From: Actinomycetes bacterium
GTDB taxonomy: Bacteria; Bacillota_I; Bacilli_A; RF39; UBA660
Reading direction: 5' to 3'
NCBI GenBank assembly: GCA_021152765.1
Contig: JAGKUT010000021.1
Coordinates: 1-8,934 of the forward strand
Length of the DNA stretch: 8,934 nucleotides
Position 1 is the first letter of the stretch, and every line of letters starts with the position of its first letter. The notes beneath the pieces were generated by a model. The model was not told the DNA's origin and did no database searches. It saw nothing but the letters and a program-made list of their open reading frames with translations. Both the position numbers and the translations under genes were made by a program. Of this stretch, positions 1-5,057 are shown piece by piece.

Positions 1-138
1 GGTATAAAATCATTAAAAGAAGCCTTGGAATTAGCTGAAAAAGAAGAATTAGATTTATTACTTAAAGAACATGGACTGACCAAAGCCCAATTTTTAAGGA
101 ACGCAATTAATGATCTAAAGCAACAAAAAAAGAACTAG
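1..138 (+). CDS. C-terminal fragment of a ribbon-helix-helix-like protein (partial)
   Basis: An open frame enters from the left edge and ends at TAG 136-138, leaving 45 visible residues. The visible part is two predicted helices with a turn: a charged Glu/Leu/Lys-rich helix ending in KEHG, then GLTKAQFLRNAI followed by a basic tail (LKQQKKN). The pattern 'helix - G-L-T-x-x-x-F-L/I-R-x-A-I' is what helix A, turn and helix B of CopG/Arc-type ribbon-helix-helix proteins look like. Such proteins bind DNA as dimers through an N-terminal beta strand, which would lie outside the window. The stop codon lies inside the stem of the downstream terminator. This is the only sizeable gene on the plus strand, so it is a separate transcription unit from the tail and lysis genes. 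Whether it is phage or host cannot be told. The family assignment is inference from a short segment. Confidence 0.6.
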   Translation, partial: GIKSLKEALELAEKEELDLLLKEHGLTKAQFLRNAINDLKQQKKN

Positions 139-159
139 CCGAAGCTAGTTTTTTTATTC
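123..159 (+). repeat. Direct repeat, copy 1 (terminator duplicate)
   Basis: The stretch from ACA7 through the AACTAGC hairpin to T7-ATTC matches 645-683 with one substitution, in the hairpin loop (G142 against A664), and two extra T in the second copy. The two copies bracket the toxin-antitoxin-like cassette. Confidence 0.8.
125..155 (+). terminator. Intrinsic terminator after the ribbon-helix-helix-like gene
   Basis: Seven-base-pair stem AACTAGC (133-139) and GCTAGTT (144-150) with loop CGAA, followed by T 151-155 and preceded by A 125-131. The A and T runs extend the stem, and the mirror arrangement suggests it works in both directions. The stem contains the TAG stop of the upstream gene. 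A near-identical copy lies at 647-679. Confidence 0.85.
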
Positions 160-195
160 ATTTTATCGTTGCAAAAAAATTGTCATAAAATGATA

Positions 196-224
196 TTGAC
201 TTAACTTAAAATAAATAATATAAT
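196..224 (+). promoter_or_regulatory. Sigma-A-type promoter of the toxin mRNA
   Basis: The -35 box TTGACT (196-201) and the perfect -10 box TATAAT (219-224) are separated by 17 bp. The predicted start is about 231-232, so the mRNA would begin with AGAGATATATTC, which is exactly the segment that pairs with the mRNA 3' end. A 9-bp inverted repeat (158-166 with 185-193) lies just upstream of the -35 box and could bind a regulator. Confidence 0.85.
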
Positions 225-254
225 TTTTAACAGAGATATATTCTAATAGGTGTG

Positions 255-280
255 CCTCCACGAACTTATATGTTTGGAGG
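255..280 (+). promoter_or_regulatory. Leader hairpin sequestering the toxin Shine-Dalgarno
   Basis: CCTCCA (255-260) pairs with TGGAGG (275-280), and AAC (263-265) with GTT (272-274), leaving a two-base bulge and a small loop. The right arm contains the first GGAGG of an extended ribosome binding site GGAGGAGG (276-283), placed 7 nt before ATG 291. Folding would limit ribosome access, a standard property of type I toxin mRNAs. Confidence 0.7.
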
Positions 281-290
281 AGGTGGTTAG

Positions 291-344
291 ATGAAGCAGG
301 CATATATTTTACTTTTTTCATCATTTAGGTGGAATACTTTTTAA
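291..344 (+). CDS. Tiny hydrophobic ORF, putative type I toxin (apparently truncated)
   Basis: Seventeen codons from ATG 291 to TAA 342-344 encode MKQAYILLFSSFRWNTF. The start is chosen because an unusually strong ribosome binding site, GGAGGAGG, sits 7 nt upstream; no other start in this transcript has one. The peptide is hydrophobic but short for a membrane toxin: members of the TxpA, BsrG and holin-like families are usually about 30-60 residues with one membrane helix and a basic tail. The missing part lies directly downstream in the -1 frame. Either the gene is truncated by a frameshift, or the 17-residue peptide is the product. No named family is recognised; the toxin call rests on context, not on homology. 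Confidence 0.45.
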   Translation: MKQAYILLFSSFRWNTF

Positions 345-421
345 TAATATATTTAATATTAGGCAAAGTACATAAAATTATCGAAGCTCTTACTAACTTA
401 GAAAAAAATAAGCACCTATAA
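291..421 (+). pseudogene. Probable frameshifted membrane-toxin gene (43 residues if repaired)
   Basis: One extra T in the T5 run at 338-342 would join the 17 codons from ATG 291 to an open frame ending at TAA 419-421. The repaired product would have 43 residues: a hydrophobic stretch of about 20 (through FLIIYLILG) and then an amphipathic basic tail (KVHKIIEALTNLEKNKHL). That is the usual shape of a single-pass type I toxin or holin-like toxin. In the downstream frame alone, a GTG at 329 could start a 30-residue peptide, but it has no separate ribosome binding site. A sequencing error in the T run, programmed -1 slippage, or true decay would all look the same here. The frame join is inference. 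Confidence 0.45.
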
Positions 422-429
422 TTAGGTGC
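402..429 (-). terminator. Terminator of the antisense RNA
   Basis: A perfect 7-bp stem GCACCTA (412-418) with TAGGTGC (423-429), four-base loop, and on the minus strand the tail TTATTTTTTT (411-402). On the plus strand there is no T run after the stem, so it works for minus-strand transcription only. Confidence 0.85.
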
Positions 430-447
430 ACTCAAAATTTTAAAGTG

Positions 448-488
448 GAGATACATCTAAAACCAAATAGAATATATCTCGCTTTTTT
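448..488 (+). terminator. Terminator of the toxin mRNA
   Basis: GAGATA (448-453) pairs with TATCTC (475-480), with further interrupted pairs inward (AT with AT), and T 483-488 follows. The 3' arm doubles as the partner of the mRNA 5' end. Confidence 0.75.
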
Positions 489-542
489 ATATTATGCAAA
501 TCTTTGCAAATAATGTATGGACTTATCATATCCTACAATATA

Positions 543-571
543 ATTATAAAATGCAAGAATTGATTTGTCAA
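543..571 (-). promoter_or_regulatory. Sigma-A-type promoter of the antisense RNA
   Basis: Read on the minus strand, the -35 box is TTGACA (571-566) and the -10 box TATAAT (548-543) with 17 bp between them: both hexamers and the spacing are perfect consensus. The predicted start is near 536. No ORF with a ribosome binding site follows on this strand before the terminator at 402-429, so the product is a small RNA. Confidence 0.85.
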
Positions 572-590
572 CAGTATTTTGATTCGCATG

Positions 591-626
591 TGTAAAATAT
601 TTTACAACTTTTTTTTTATTTGTCAA
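591..626 (-). promoter_or_regulatory. Second possible minus-strand promoter with palindromic operator
   Basis: On the minus strand TTGACA (626-621) is followed after 16 bp by TAAAAT (604-599). The -10 box lies inside a perfect 16-bp palindrome TGTAAAATATTTTACA (591-606), well placed for a dimeric repressor. It would make a longer form of the antisense RNA. Weaker than the promoter at 543-571; the operator reading is inference. Confidence 0.45.
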
Positions 627-644
627 CAAAAATAACATATTTTG

Positions 645-683
645 ACAAAAAAAGAACTAGCCAAAGCTAGTTTTTTTTTATTC
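645..683 (+). repeat. Direct repeat, copy 2 (terminator duplicate)
   Basis: Second copy of the repeat at 123-159, with T9 instead of T7 after the stem and one loop substitution. Here it overlaps the stop codon of the endolysin gene on the minus strand, whereas copy 1 overlaps the stop codon of a plus-strand gene. Confidence 0.8.
647..672 (-). terminator. Intrinsic terminator after the endolysin gene
   Basis: The stem AACTAGC (655-661) pairs with GCTAGTT (666-672); on the minus strand it is followed by C and seven T (654-647). It starts just past the endolysin stop codon, so it closes the lysis operon. The A/T symmetry suggests it is bidirectional and also stops transcription coming from the left. 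Confidence 0.85.
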
Positions 684-1604
684 TATTACAATTTCAAATT
701 TAGTAGCAATTACACCTTTTACGCCAGCATAACCATCTTGACCATTAGATGTTTCTGTGTCATATTGCCAATCATAATCATTAACTTTATATTTAGCCTT
801 TTTGTAAGGTCTAATACTATCTGGAGTGTAAAAATATACTTCTACTGTTGCAATTGGTTCACCATTACCAGCACAACCATTAACTAAGTCATTTATATTA
901 TATCCAGTTACCCACGGTAGAACTTTGCCTGTTATTGTAGTGACTCTATATTTTAAGTACCCAATATCTGTTTTCATTGCTAAATATCTTAAAGGATGAT
1001 TTTTCCATCCTACATAATCTTCGTTATTCTTTACTTGTAGTAGCCATCCATCTTCATTTGTATAACCTTGTGCAAATACATTTATAGTATTATCTTTTTT
1101 AGGTATTTTAGACTCATTAAGACGTTTTTCTATCATTTTAACAAATCTATCCCACCCCATATCTAATGTTCTATGAGGACAATATTTATTCATATAATCT
1201 TGGTGTTTAGTAACTTTGTCTATTCCCCAACCATATCTATTAAGAATATCTACTATTAGGTCTACTGCATTTTGTTCTGCTTTAATAAATCTCTCTCCAC
1301 CTGATTTAGAATAACAAATTTCTATTGCTATTCCCTCACGATTACCTTTGCCATTTCCGTCTCCTGCATGCCAACCATTTCTATTTTCAGGTAAACCTTG
1401 TACTGCTTCTATATCATCTACTGCATAATGATATGAAACTTGAACACCGCCTTGTTCTGGTGAACGATTCATATATTTGATTTCAGCATCTGCTGATGCA
1501 TCATTGGCTGTATTATGTACTACTATTCTTGTTGGTTTCATTTCATAAGGAGACTTCCAGTAGTATAAACTCTCTGGAAGCAAATTTTTTCTTATTTTAA
1601 CCAT
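678..1604 (-). CDS. Phage endolysin, N-acetylmuramoyl-L-alanine amidase (Amidase_2)
   Basis: A 308-residue lysin that cleaves the amide bond between N-acetylmuramic acid and the stem peptide to burst the host. Residues about 20-165 form the Amidase_2/PGRP-like domain: VVHNTA with H30, SYHY at 58-60, GIAIEI with E95, and TKHQDYMNKYCPHR with H134, K140 and C142. H30, H134 and C142 match the zinc ligands, and E95 and K140 the catalytic residues, of PlyL-type amidases, so the enzyme looks intact. After a Lys-rich linker (about 163-172) comes a ~135-residue C-terminal part ending in YDTETSNGQDGYAGVKG, probably the cell-wall-binding domain, of a type seen in clostridial amidases but not one I can name. 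There is no signal peptide, so it depends on the holin. The start has an AGAGG ribosome binding site 6 nt upstream, and the gene starts 1 nt after the holin stop. Confidence 0.93.
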   Translation of the reverse strand: MVKIRKNLLPESLYYWKSPYEMKPTRIVVHNTANDASADAEIKYMNRSPEQGGVQVSYHYAVDDIEAVQGLPENRNGWHAGDGNGKGNREGIAIEICYSKSGGERFIKAEQNAVDLIVDILNRYGWGIDKVTKHQDYMNKYCPHRTLDMGWDRFVKMIEKRLNESKIPKKDNTINVFAQGYTNEDGWLLQVKNNEDYVGWKNHPLRYLAMKTDIGYLKYRVTTITGKVLPWVTGYNINDLVNGCAGNGEPIATVEVYFYTPDSIRPYKKAKYKVNDYDWQYDTETSNGQDGYAGVKGVIATKFEIVIE

Positions 1605-1605
1605 A

Positions 1606-2043
1606 TTATCCCTCTTTCTTATCTAATTCTGTTGTCATATTTTTCAATAAAGTTTCTAATTTTTCTCTCATAAATTTTGGAATTGGTAATCCACATAAGT
1701 ACATATTTTTAAGAACACTTATTGATTCCCATAATATATACATAATTCCGAACACTTCAGTTAATCCTATATTGTTTAAATGAATAGTATTTGTTATTTC
1801 ATCAGGTATCATAAAGAGTAAATCGATTTTGTAAATATGATCTGCAAGCAATAAAAAAACCATGCCTAACAGCATAGCTACTTTTCTTAGTAATCCATTT
1901 ATTCCTATTGTACTATTTGCTTTTCCTTCTTTTAATGCTCTTATACTTCCTAATACAGCATCAAACATTATTATAATTATTAATGCCTGGATTATTTTAT
2001 TTGTACTTAACCCCTCATTTAAAATACTTATTATTTTTTCCAT
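1606..2043 (-). CDS. Phage holin (toxin secretion/phage lysis holin family, Phage_holin_4)
   Basis: A 145-residue membrane protein that would form the lesion letting the endolysin reach the cell wall. Three hydrophobic segments are visible: about 17-36, 54-71 and 92-111. The family signature lies after the first segment: FDAVLGSIRALKEGKANSTIG then NGLLRKVAML. The C-terminal LPIPKFMREKLETLL and charged tail (DKKEG) are also typical and should be cytoplasmic. Length fits the family. The start has an AAGGA ribosome binding site 6-7 nt upstream. It is immediately followed by the endolysin gene, the classic lysis cassette. An upstream terminator (2108-2128) separates it from the tail genes. No convincing promoter was found in the 83-base gap, so expression probably comes from read-through or a weak promoter. 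Confidence 0.93.
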   Translation of the reverse strand: MEKIISILNEGLSTNKIIQALIIIIMFDAVLGSIRALKEGKANSTIGINGLLRKVAMLLGMVFLLLADHIYKIDLLFMIPDEITNTIHLNNIGLTEVFGIMYILWESISVLKNMYLCGLPIPKFMREKLETLLKNMTTELDKKEG

Positions 2044-2107
2044 TTTATTTCCTTCTTTCTAATTATTACTTTTTTATCTTCAATGATACTTTTTGTATAT
2101 GTTAAAG

Positions 2108-2128
2108 AAAAAACGCAAAATTGCGTTT
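2108..2128 (-). terminator. Intrinsic terminator between tail and lysis genes
   Basis: A perfect 8-bp stem AAACGCAA (2111-2118) with TTGCGTTT (2121-2128) and a two-base minimal loop; on the minus strand it is followed by a run of T (complement of A 2113-2108, the first overlapping the stem). It overlaps the stop codon of the collar-fibre gene (2127-2129). Confidence 0.8.
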
Positions 2129-3611
2129 AGTCTGTTGTTTTTGTATATTCTAATATGGCGATATATTTAGAAGTGTTTGTCAAATCATTACCTGCTTGGA
2201 AAATTATTGAATTTCCTGTTGAACTGATAATAACACCACCAGTAAATGAACTGTTATAACTACTATCGTTAAAAGTCCACGGAATTGGTCTCCAATAACC
2301 ATTGATAGTATCTTTTACAAGAATTCTTAAATCTACCAAATCTTCCATATCACTTATGCCAGTTGATATAGTTGATAAAGAACCGTTTATTTTAAAACAT
2401 TTTCTATATTTTGGTTTATCAAAAAATGTTCCGACTATAATTTCTTCGTTTGAATAATTATTTAAATTGTTAATTATTTCATTTACCGCATGAACACTAG
2501 GAGCATCTGTTGTGCTATTTCCATTTAAATTATCTACTACATTTGCAAGTGTAGGTGTTTCTTCGTATGCTTTTATAACTGCGTTTAATACTATTGTAGG
2601 TTGAATAATACTATAAGGTTGATTTACCAAATCTCCTGTTGAACTATTTTGATAATTTCCCCATCCAGATATTTGACTCCAATTGTTGTTACCGGAACCA
2701 TTATCTTTATTTTTTCGTACTGTAACCATACCTGGTAATTCTTCAATTGTTAAAGTATGTGTCTTTTCTCCTAATGTCTCTCCTAATGTGTCAAAATCAG
2801 TATCATTGTAATCTAAACCAGCAATTACTCTTCCTTTTACATTTGGTATATTAAATGTGGTTGAACCATCGCCACTACCATAAAAAGTTCCTATAGTAGC
2901 AAATAAATCGCTATATTCAGTCCTACTTATAGCTGAACCATCACATATTAAGTATCCTTCTGGTGCAGTTGGGCCAGCATACCATTTAACCATACCAACT
3001 TTATCTGAACCATTGATACCTAAATTTTCTCCAAATGTAAGTTCTTTATATGATGAATATTCAGTAGACCATTCTCCCAATTCTAATTGAAAAGCATCAA
3101 TATCAGAAATCAACATAGAAAATCTGACATACTGTGCTCCATTTGGAATAATTATTCTTTTATTAGAGCCTGTTTCTTGTCTAAAATAACTTATAAATTG
3201 TTTATTGCTATCATAATATGCAGAATATTTTTCACTTCCTTGATTTGTAATACCTTGATATACATATTTTGTATTTGCTTTTACTGGTATAAAATCACTT
3301 GAACACCAACTTGAATAACCAGACAATTCAGAACCATCTAAATCTATAATTGATTCCTTAACTACTGTATTTTTATTAAATTTATTTTTAAATTCAATTT
3401 TATCTACTGTTATATCTTCTATAGTTAGTTTTCCATTTAACAACTTAGAATTTTCTTCTATACCAGCATCCATTATATTTAAACTTGTAGGATTACAAGG
3501 TGTAGAACCTGAATACACAGCAGGTGTATAAGTACCTCGTTTTCCATCTACTTCTACGTATGGATCCGATACTTTTGTTCCTGGTTGCCAATTAACTCTT
3601 TGATATGCCAT
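2127..3611 (-). CDS. Phage tail fibre with tail collar domain
   Basis: A 494-residue structural protein, probably a host-recognising fibre at the tail tip. Parts in order: an N-terminal attachment segment (1-60) with the phage motif NWQPGT ... NPTSLNIMDAGIEEN; a beta-rich module about 80-188 with SDFIPVKANTKYVYQG and FQLELGEWSTEYSSY, resembling carbohydrate-binding-like modules of phage tail proteins; a Phage Tail Collar domain at about 205-263 (VGMVKWYAGPTAPEGYLICDG, then FNIPNVKGRV) closed by QPYSIIQPTIVLNAVIKA at 331-348; a short helical segment (360-383, STTDAPSVHAVNEIINNL); and an unrecognised beta-rich C-terminal part. The metal-binding His-x-His usually seen after 'LTIEELP' is missing here. 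Its ATG shares one base with the stop of the upstream gene (TAATG), suggesting translational coupling. Confidence 0.88.
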   Translation of the reverse strand: MAYQRVNWQPGTKVSDPYVEVDGKRGTYTPAVYSGSTPCNPTSLNIMDAGIEENSKLLNGKLTIEDITVDKIEFKNKFNKNTVVKESIIDLDGSELSGYSSWCSSDFIPVKANTKYVYQGITNQGSEKYSAYYDSNKQFISYFRQETGSNKRIIIPNGAQYVRFSMLISDIDAFQLELGEWSTEYSSYKELTFGENLGINGSDKVGMVKWYAGPTAPEGYLICDGSAISRTEYSDLFATIGTFYGSGDGSTTFNIPNVKGRVIAGLDYNDTDFDTLGETLGEKTHTLTIEELPGMVTVRKNKDNGSGNNNWSQISGWGNYQNSSTGDLVNQPYSIIQPTIVLNAVIKAYEETPTLANVVDNLNGNSTTDAPSVHAVNEIINNLNNYSNEEIIVGTFFDKPKYRKCFKINGSLSTISTGISDMEDLVDLRILVKDTINGYWRPIPWTFNDSSYNSSFTGGVIISSTGNSIIFQAGNDLTNTSKYIAILEYTKTTD

Positions 3612-5053
3612 TATTTATCACTCTCCAATCTTTTAATTTTTTCTTGAAGTTGTTTTATTTGTTCTTGTTGTTCTTGTATTGCTTTACAACATACAGATAT
3701 ATAGGAATATAGTTCAACGCTATCATTTTCTTTTGATGTAACTTCTTTCGAATAATTAAATTTATCGCCAATTACAAATCCTATATGTTTTTTATCTGTA
3801 TCATTTTCCTCTTTCATATGATATTTATATATATCTATATTTTTTATAATATCTAGGGCATTATCTAATTTTTCGAAATCTTTTTTATACTCTTCTTTTG
3901 AAGTTTGAGTTAATGAAACACATTTAACAGCGCCGGTTTTAAAATCTACGTGTATTTTTGGTGTTTGCTCATTTGGATTTTGTACATTAAATTCACAAGT
4001 GGTATAGCCATCAGTCCATATATTGATATATGCAGAATTATTGTCTTGCTGTAATATATTTAGAAAATATGGACAAGTCCCTGCAGTTTTTCTAATATCG
4101 AAGTTTTCTTGTATAACTATTGAAGGGAGTATTGCTTGTCCTGTTCCAATTCTTACTTTTTCTTCTCCGTTGTAAGTCATTGATATAAATTTGTCAAAAC
4201 TACTACTATCTATTTGAAATGTAGCCGCTTTACTATAATATATATTTCTCATTATTTTTGCTGCATCTCGTAAATTAACTACACCGTCATTATTAACATC
4301 ATATCGTATAAGTTCTTCTGGTGTTAATGTACCTGTTCCTACAATATATGCTCGAACTTTATTATAATCCTGAACTGTAAATATTTGTTCTTCTGGCTCG
4401 TATTCAACATAAAATTTTGTATCATCTAGATTAAATCCACCTATTTCTCCAGAGGTAGCTCTCATATGTCCTTCTTTTGATACACTAAAATTTGTACTTT
4501 CTATAGCCATATCATCAACAGTAAGGTTCCACTTTTTACCTTTCATGTTGATTTTATCAGCTTCTATCTGTACTTCACTTGTATCATCATTTATCTTTGC
4601 TACTATACTTGCATGTGTAAATTCTTCACCATCTAACTTTTTTGATAGTTTAAGATTAAATTCTTGAGCTGTTAATACTAATGCTGAATGGAATTCTTCT
4701 GTTTTAGCAAAATGTTTATTCATTTCAACATTTGTTAGGTATTCAATTTTCATATTAAGATAGTCAAATTCTTGTAAATATACATAGTTTGTACCCTCAA
4801 AAAGAGTTATTTCTGGTATTTCTAATGTTTGTATATATTCTTCTTGTAATTTTGTAATAATATCAAATCTATCTATATTACATCTTCTTTTTATAATACC
4901 CTCTAATTGATTAACGTCATTTAATTTAATTACTAATTCATCATACACATCATTATAAGAACATAATCTATTACCAATATTTATTTCATATGTTTTTAAT
5001 TCATTTGACGGATTAGTTTTAGGCTGTTTGTCTATACATAATGTTAGTTTCAT
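3611..5053 (-). CDS. Tail-tip fibre with half-dockerin insert and S74-like C-terminal chaperone
   Basis: A 480-residue minor structural protein continuing the tail tip after Tal. The start at 5053 is preferred over an in-frame ATG at 5101 because AAGGA lies 10-12 nt upstream and the longer form would overlap the Tal gene. N-terminal ~170 residues include IEYLTNVEMNKHF and a segment ending in VQIEADKINMKGK, common in clostridial tail-tip proteins. Around 196-208 is SGEIGGF. At about 234-274 lies a dockerin-like unit with a calcium-loop pattern D252-x-N254-x-D256-G-x-x-N260-x-x-D263. The C-terminal ~95 residues (IYKYHMKEEN, KKHIGFVIGD, LYSYISVCCKAIQ) match Peptidase_S74 intramolecular chaperones, which help trimeric fibres fold and are often self-cleaved; S385 is a possible cleavage serine. 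A coiled coil (EQQEQIKQLQEKIKRLE) ends it. Receptor binding is inference. Confidence 0.85.
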   Translation of the reverse strand: MKLTLCIDKQPKTNPSNELKTYEINIGNRLCSYNDVYDELVIKLNDVNQLEGIIKRRCNIDRFDIITKLQEEYIQTLEIPEITLFEGTNYVYLQEFDYLNMKIEYLTNVEMNKHFAKTEEFHSALVLTAQEFNLKLSKKLDGEEFTHASIVAKINDDTSEVQIEADKINMKGKKWNLTVDDMAIESTNFSVSKEGHMRATSGEIGGFNLDDTKFYVEYEPEEQIFTVQDYNKVRAYIVGTGTLTPEELIRYDVNNDGVVNLRDAAKIMRNIYYSKAATFQIDSSSFDKFISMTYNGEEKVRIGTGQAILPSIVIQENFDIRKTAGTCPYFLNILQQDNNSAYINIWTDGYTTCEFNVQNPNEQTPKIHVDFKTGAVKCVSLTQTSKEEYKKDFEKLDNALDIIKNIDIYKYHMKEENDTDKKHIGFVIGDKFNYSKEVTSKENDSVELYSYISVCCKAIQEQQEQIKQLQEKIKRLESDK

Positions 5054-5057
5054 AAAA

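Larger units (their letters stand above)
233..480. repeat. 13-bp perfect inverted repeat joining the toxin mRNA ends
   Basis: GAGATATATTCTA (233-245) is the exact reverse complement of TAGAATATATCTC (468-480). The left arm is the first bases of the predicted mRNA; the right arm is the 3' half of its terminator stem. Pairing the two closes the mRNA into a folded-back form. The right arm can alternatively pair, less perfectly, within the terminator hairpin. Confidence 0.8.
231..489 (+). other. Predicted type I toxin mRNA
   Basis: A transcript of about 255 nt is defined by the promoter at 196-224 and the terminator at 448-488. It carries a long leader, a Shine-Dalgarno held in a hairpin (255-280), a tiny hydrophobic ORF from ATG 291, and a 3' end that pairs perfectly with its own 5' end. 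Its last ~85 nt are covered by a predicted antisense RNA from the opposite strand. This is the layout of type I toxin mRNAs; the convergent 3' overlap is like TxpA/RatA and BsrG/SR4 of Bacillus subtilis, while the 5'-3' pairing is like Hok and AapA1. The elements are seen in the sequence; the function is inferred. Confidence 0.7.
402..536 (-). ncRNA. Predicted antisense antitoxin RNA
   Basis: About 135 nt on the minus strand between the consensus promoter at 543-571 and the intrinsic terminator at 402-429. It is fully complementary to the toxin mRNA from about 489 down to 402, covering the end of the toxin frame and the mRNA terminator. A short hairpin GCAAA-TC-TTTGC (496-507) lies in its 5' half, outside the overlap. 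In TxpA/RatA-type systems such 3' overlap leads to duplex formation and RNase III cleavage. The RNA and its role are inferred from the signals. Confidence 0.7.

Noticed and set aside
329..421. Independent 30-codon ORF from GTG 329.
   Set aside because: No usable Shine-Dalgarno in front; AGG/GG bases overlap the start codon itself. Better explained as the displaced end of the frame from ATG 291.
591..606. The palindrome as a TnrA/GlnR nitrogen-control box.
   Set aside because: That consensus spans 17 bases with a seven-base centre; this palindrome is 16 bases and does not fit the spacing.
642..647. Plus-strand TTGACA as a -35 box for a rightward promoter.
   Set aside because: No -10 box at the right distance; the following bases are the terminator stem.
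123..683. The 37-bp direct repeats as phage attL/attR sites.
   Set aside because: They are only about 520 bp apart, lie on the same side of the lysis genes and are plain terminators; the other prophage end and an integrase are outside the window.
642..887. Open frame on the plus strand starting at a TTG and crossing the terminator into the endolysin gene.
   Set aside because: No ribosome binding site, it begins inside a terminator hairpin, and it is antisense to a well-supported amidase.
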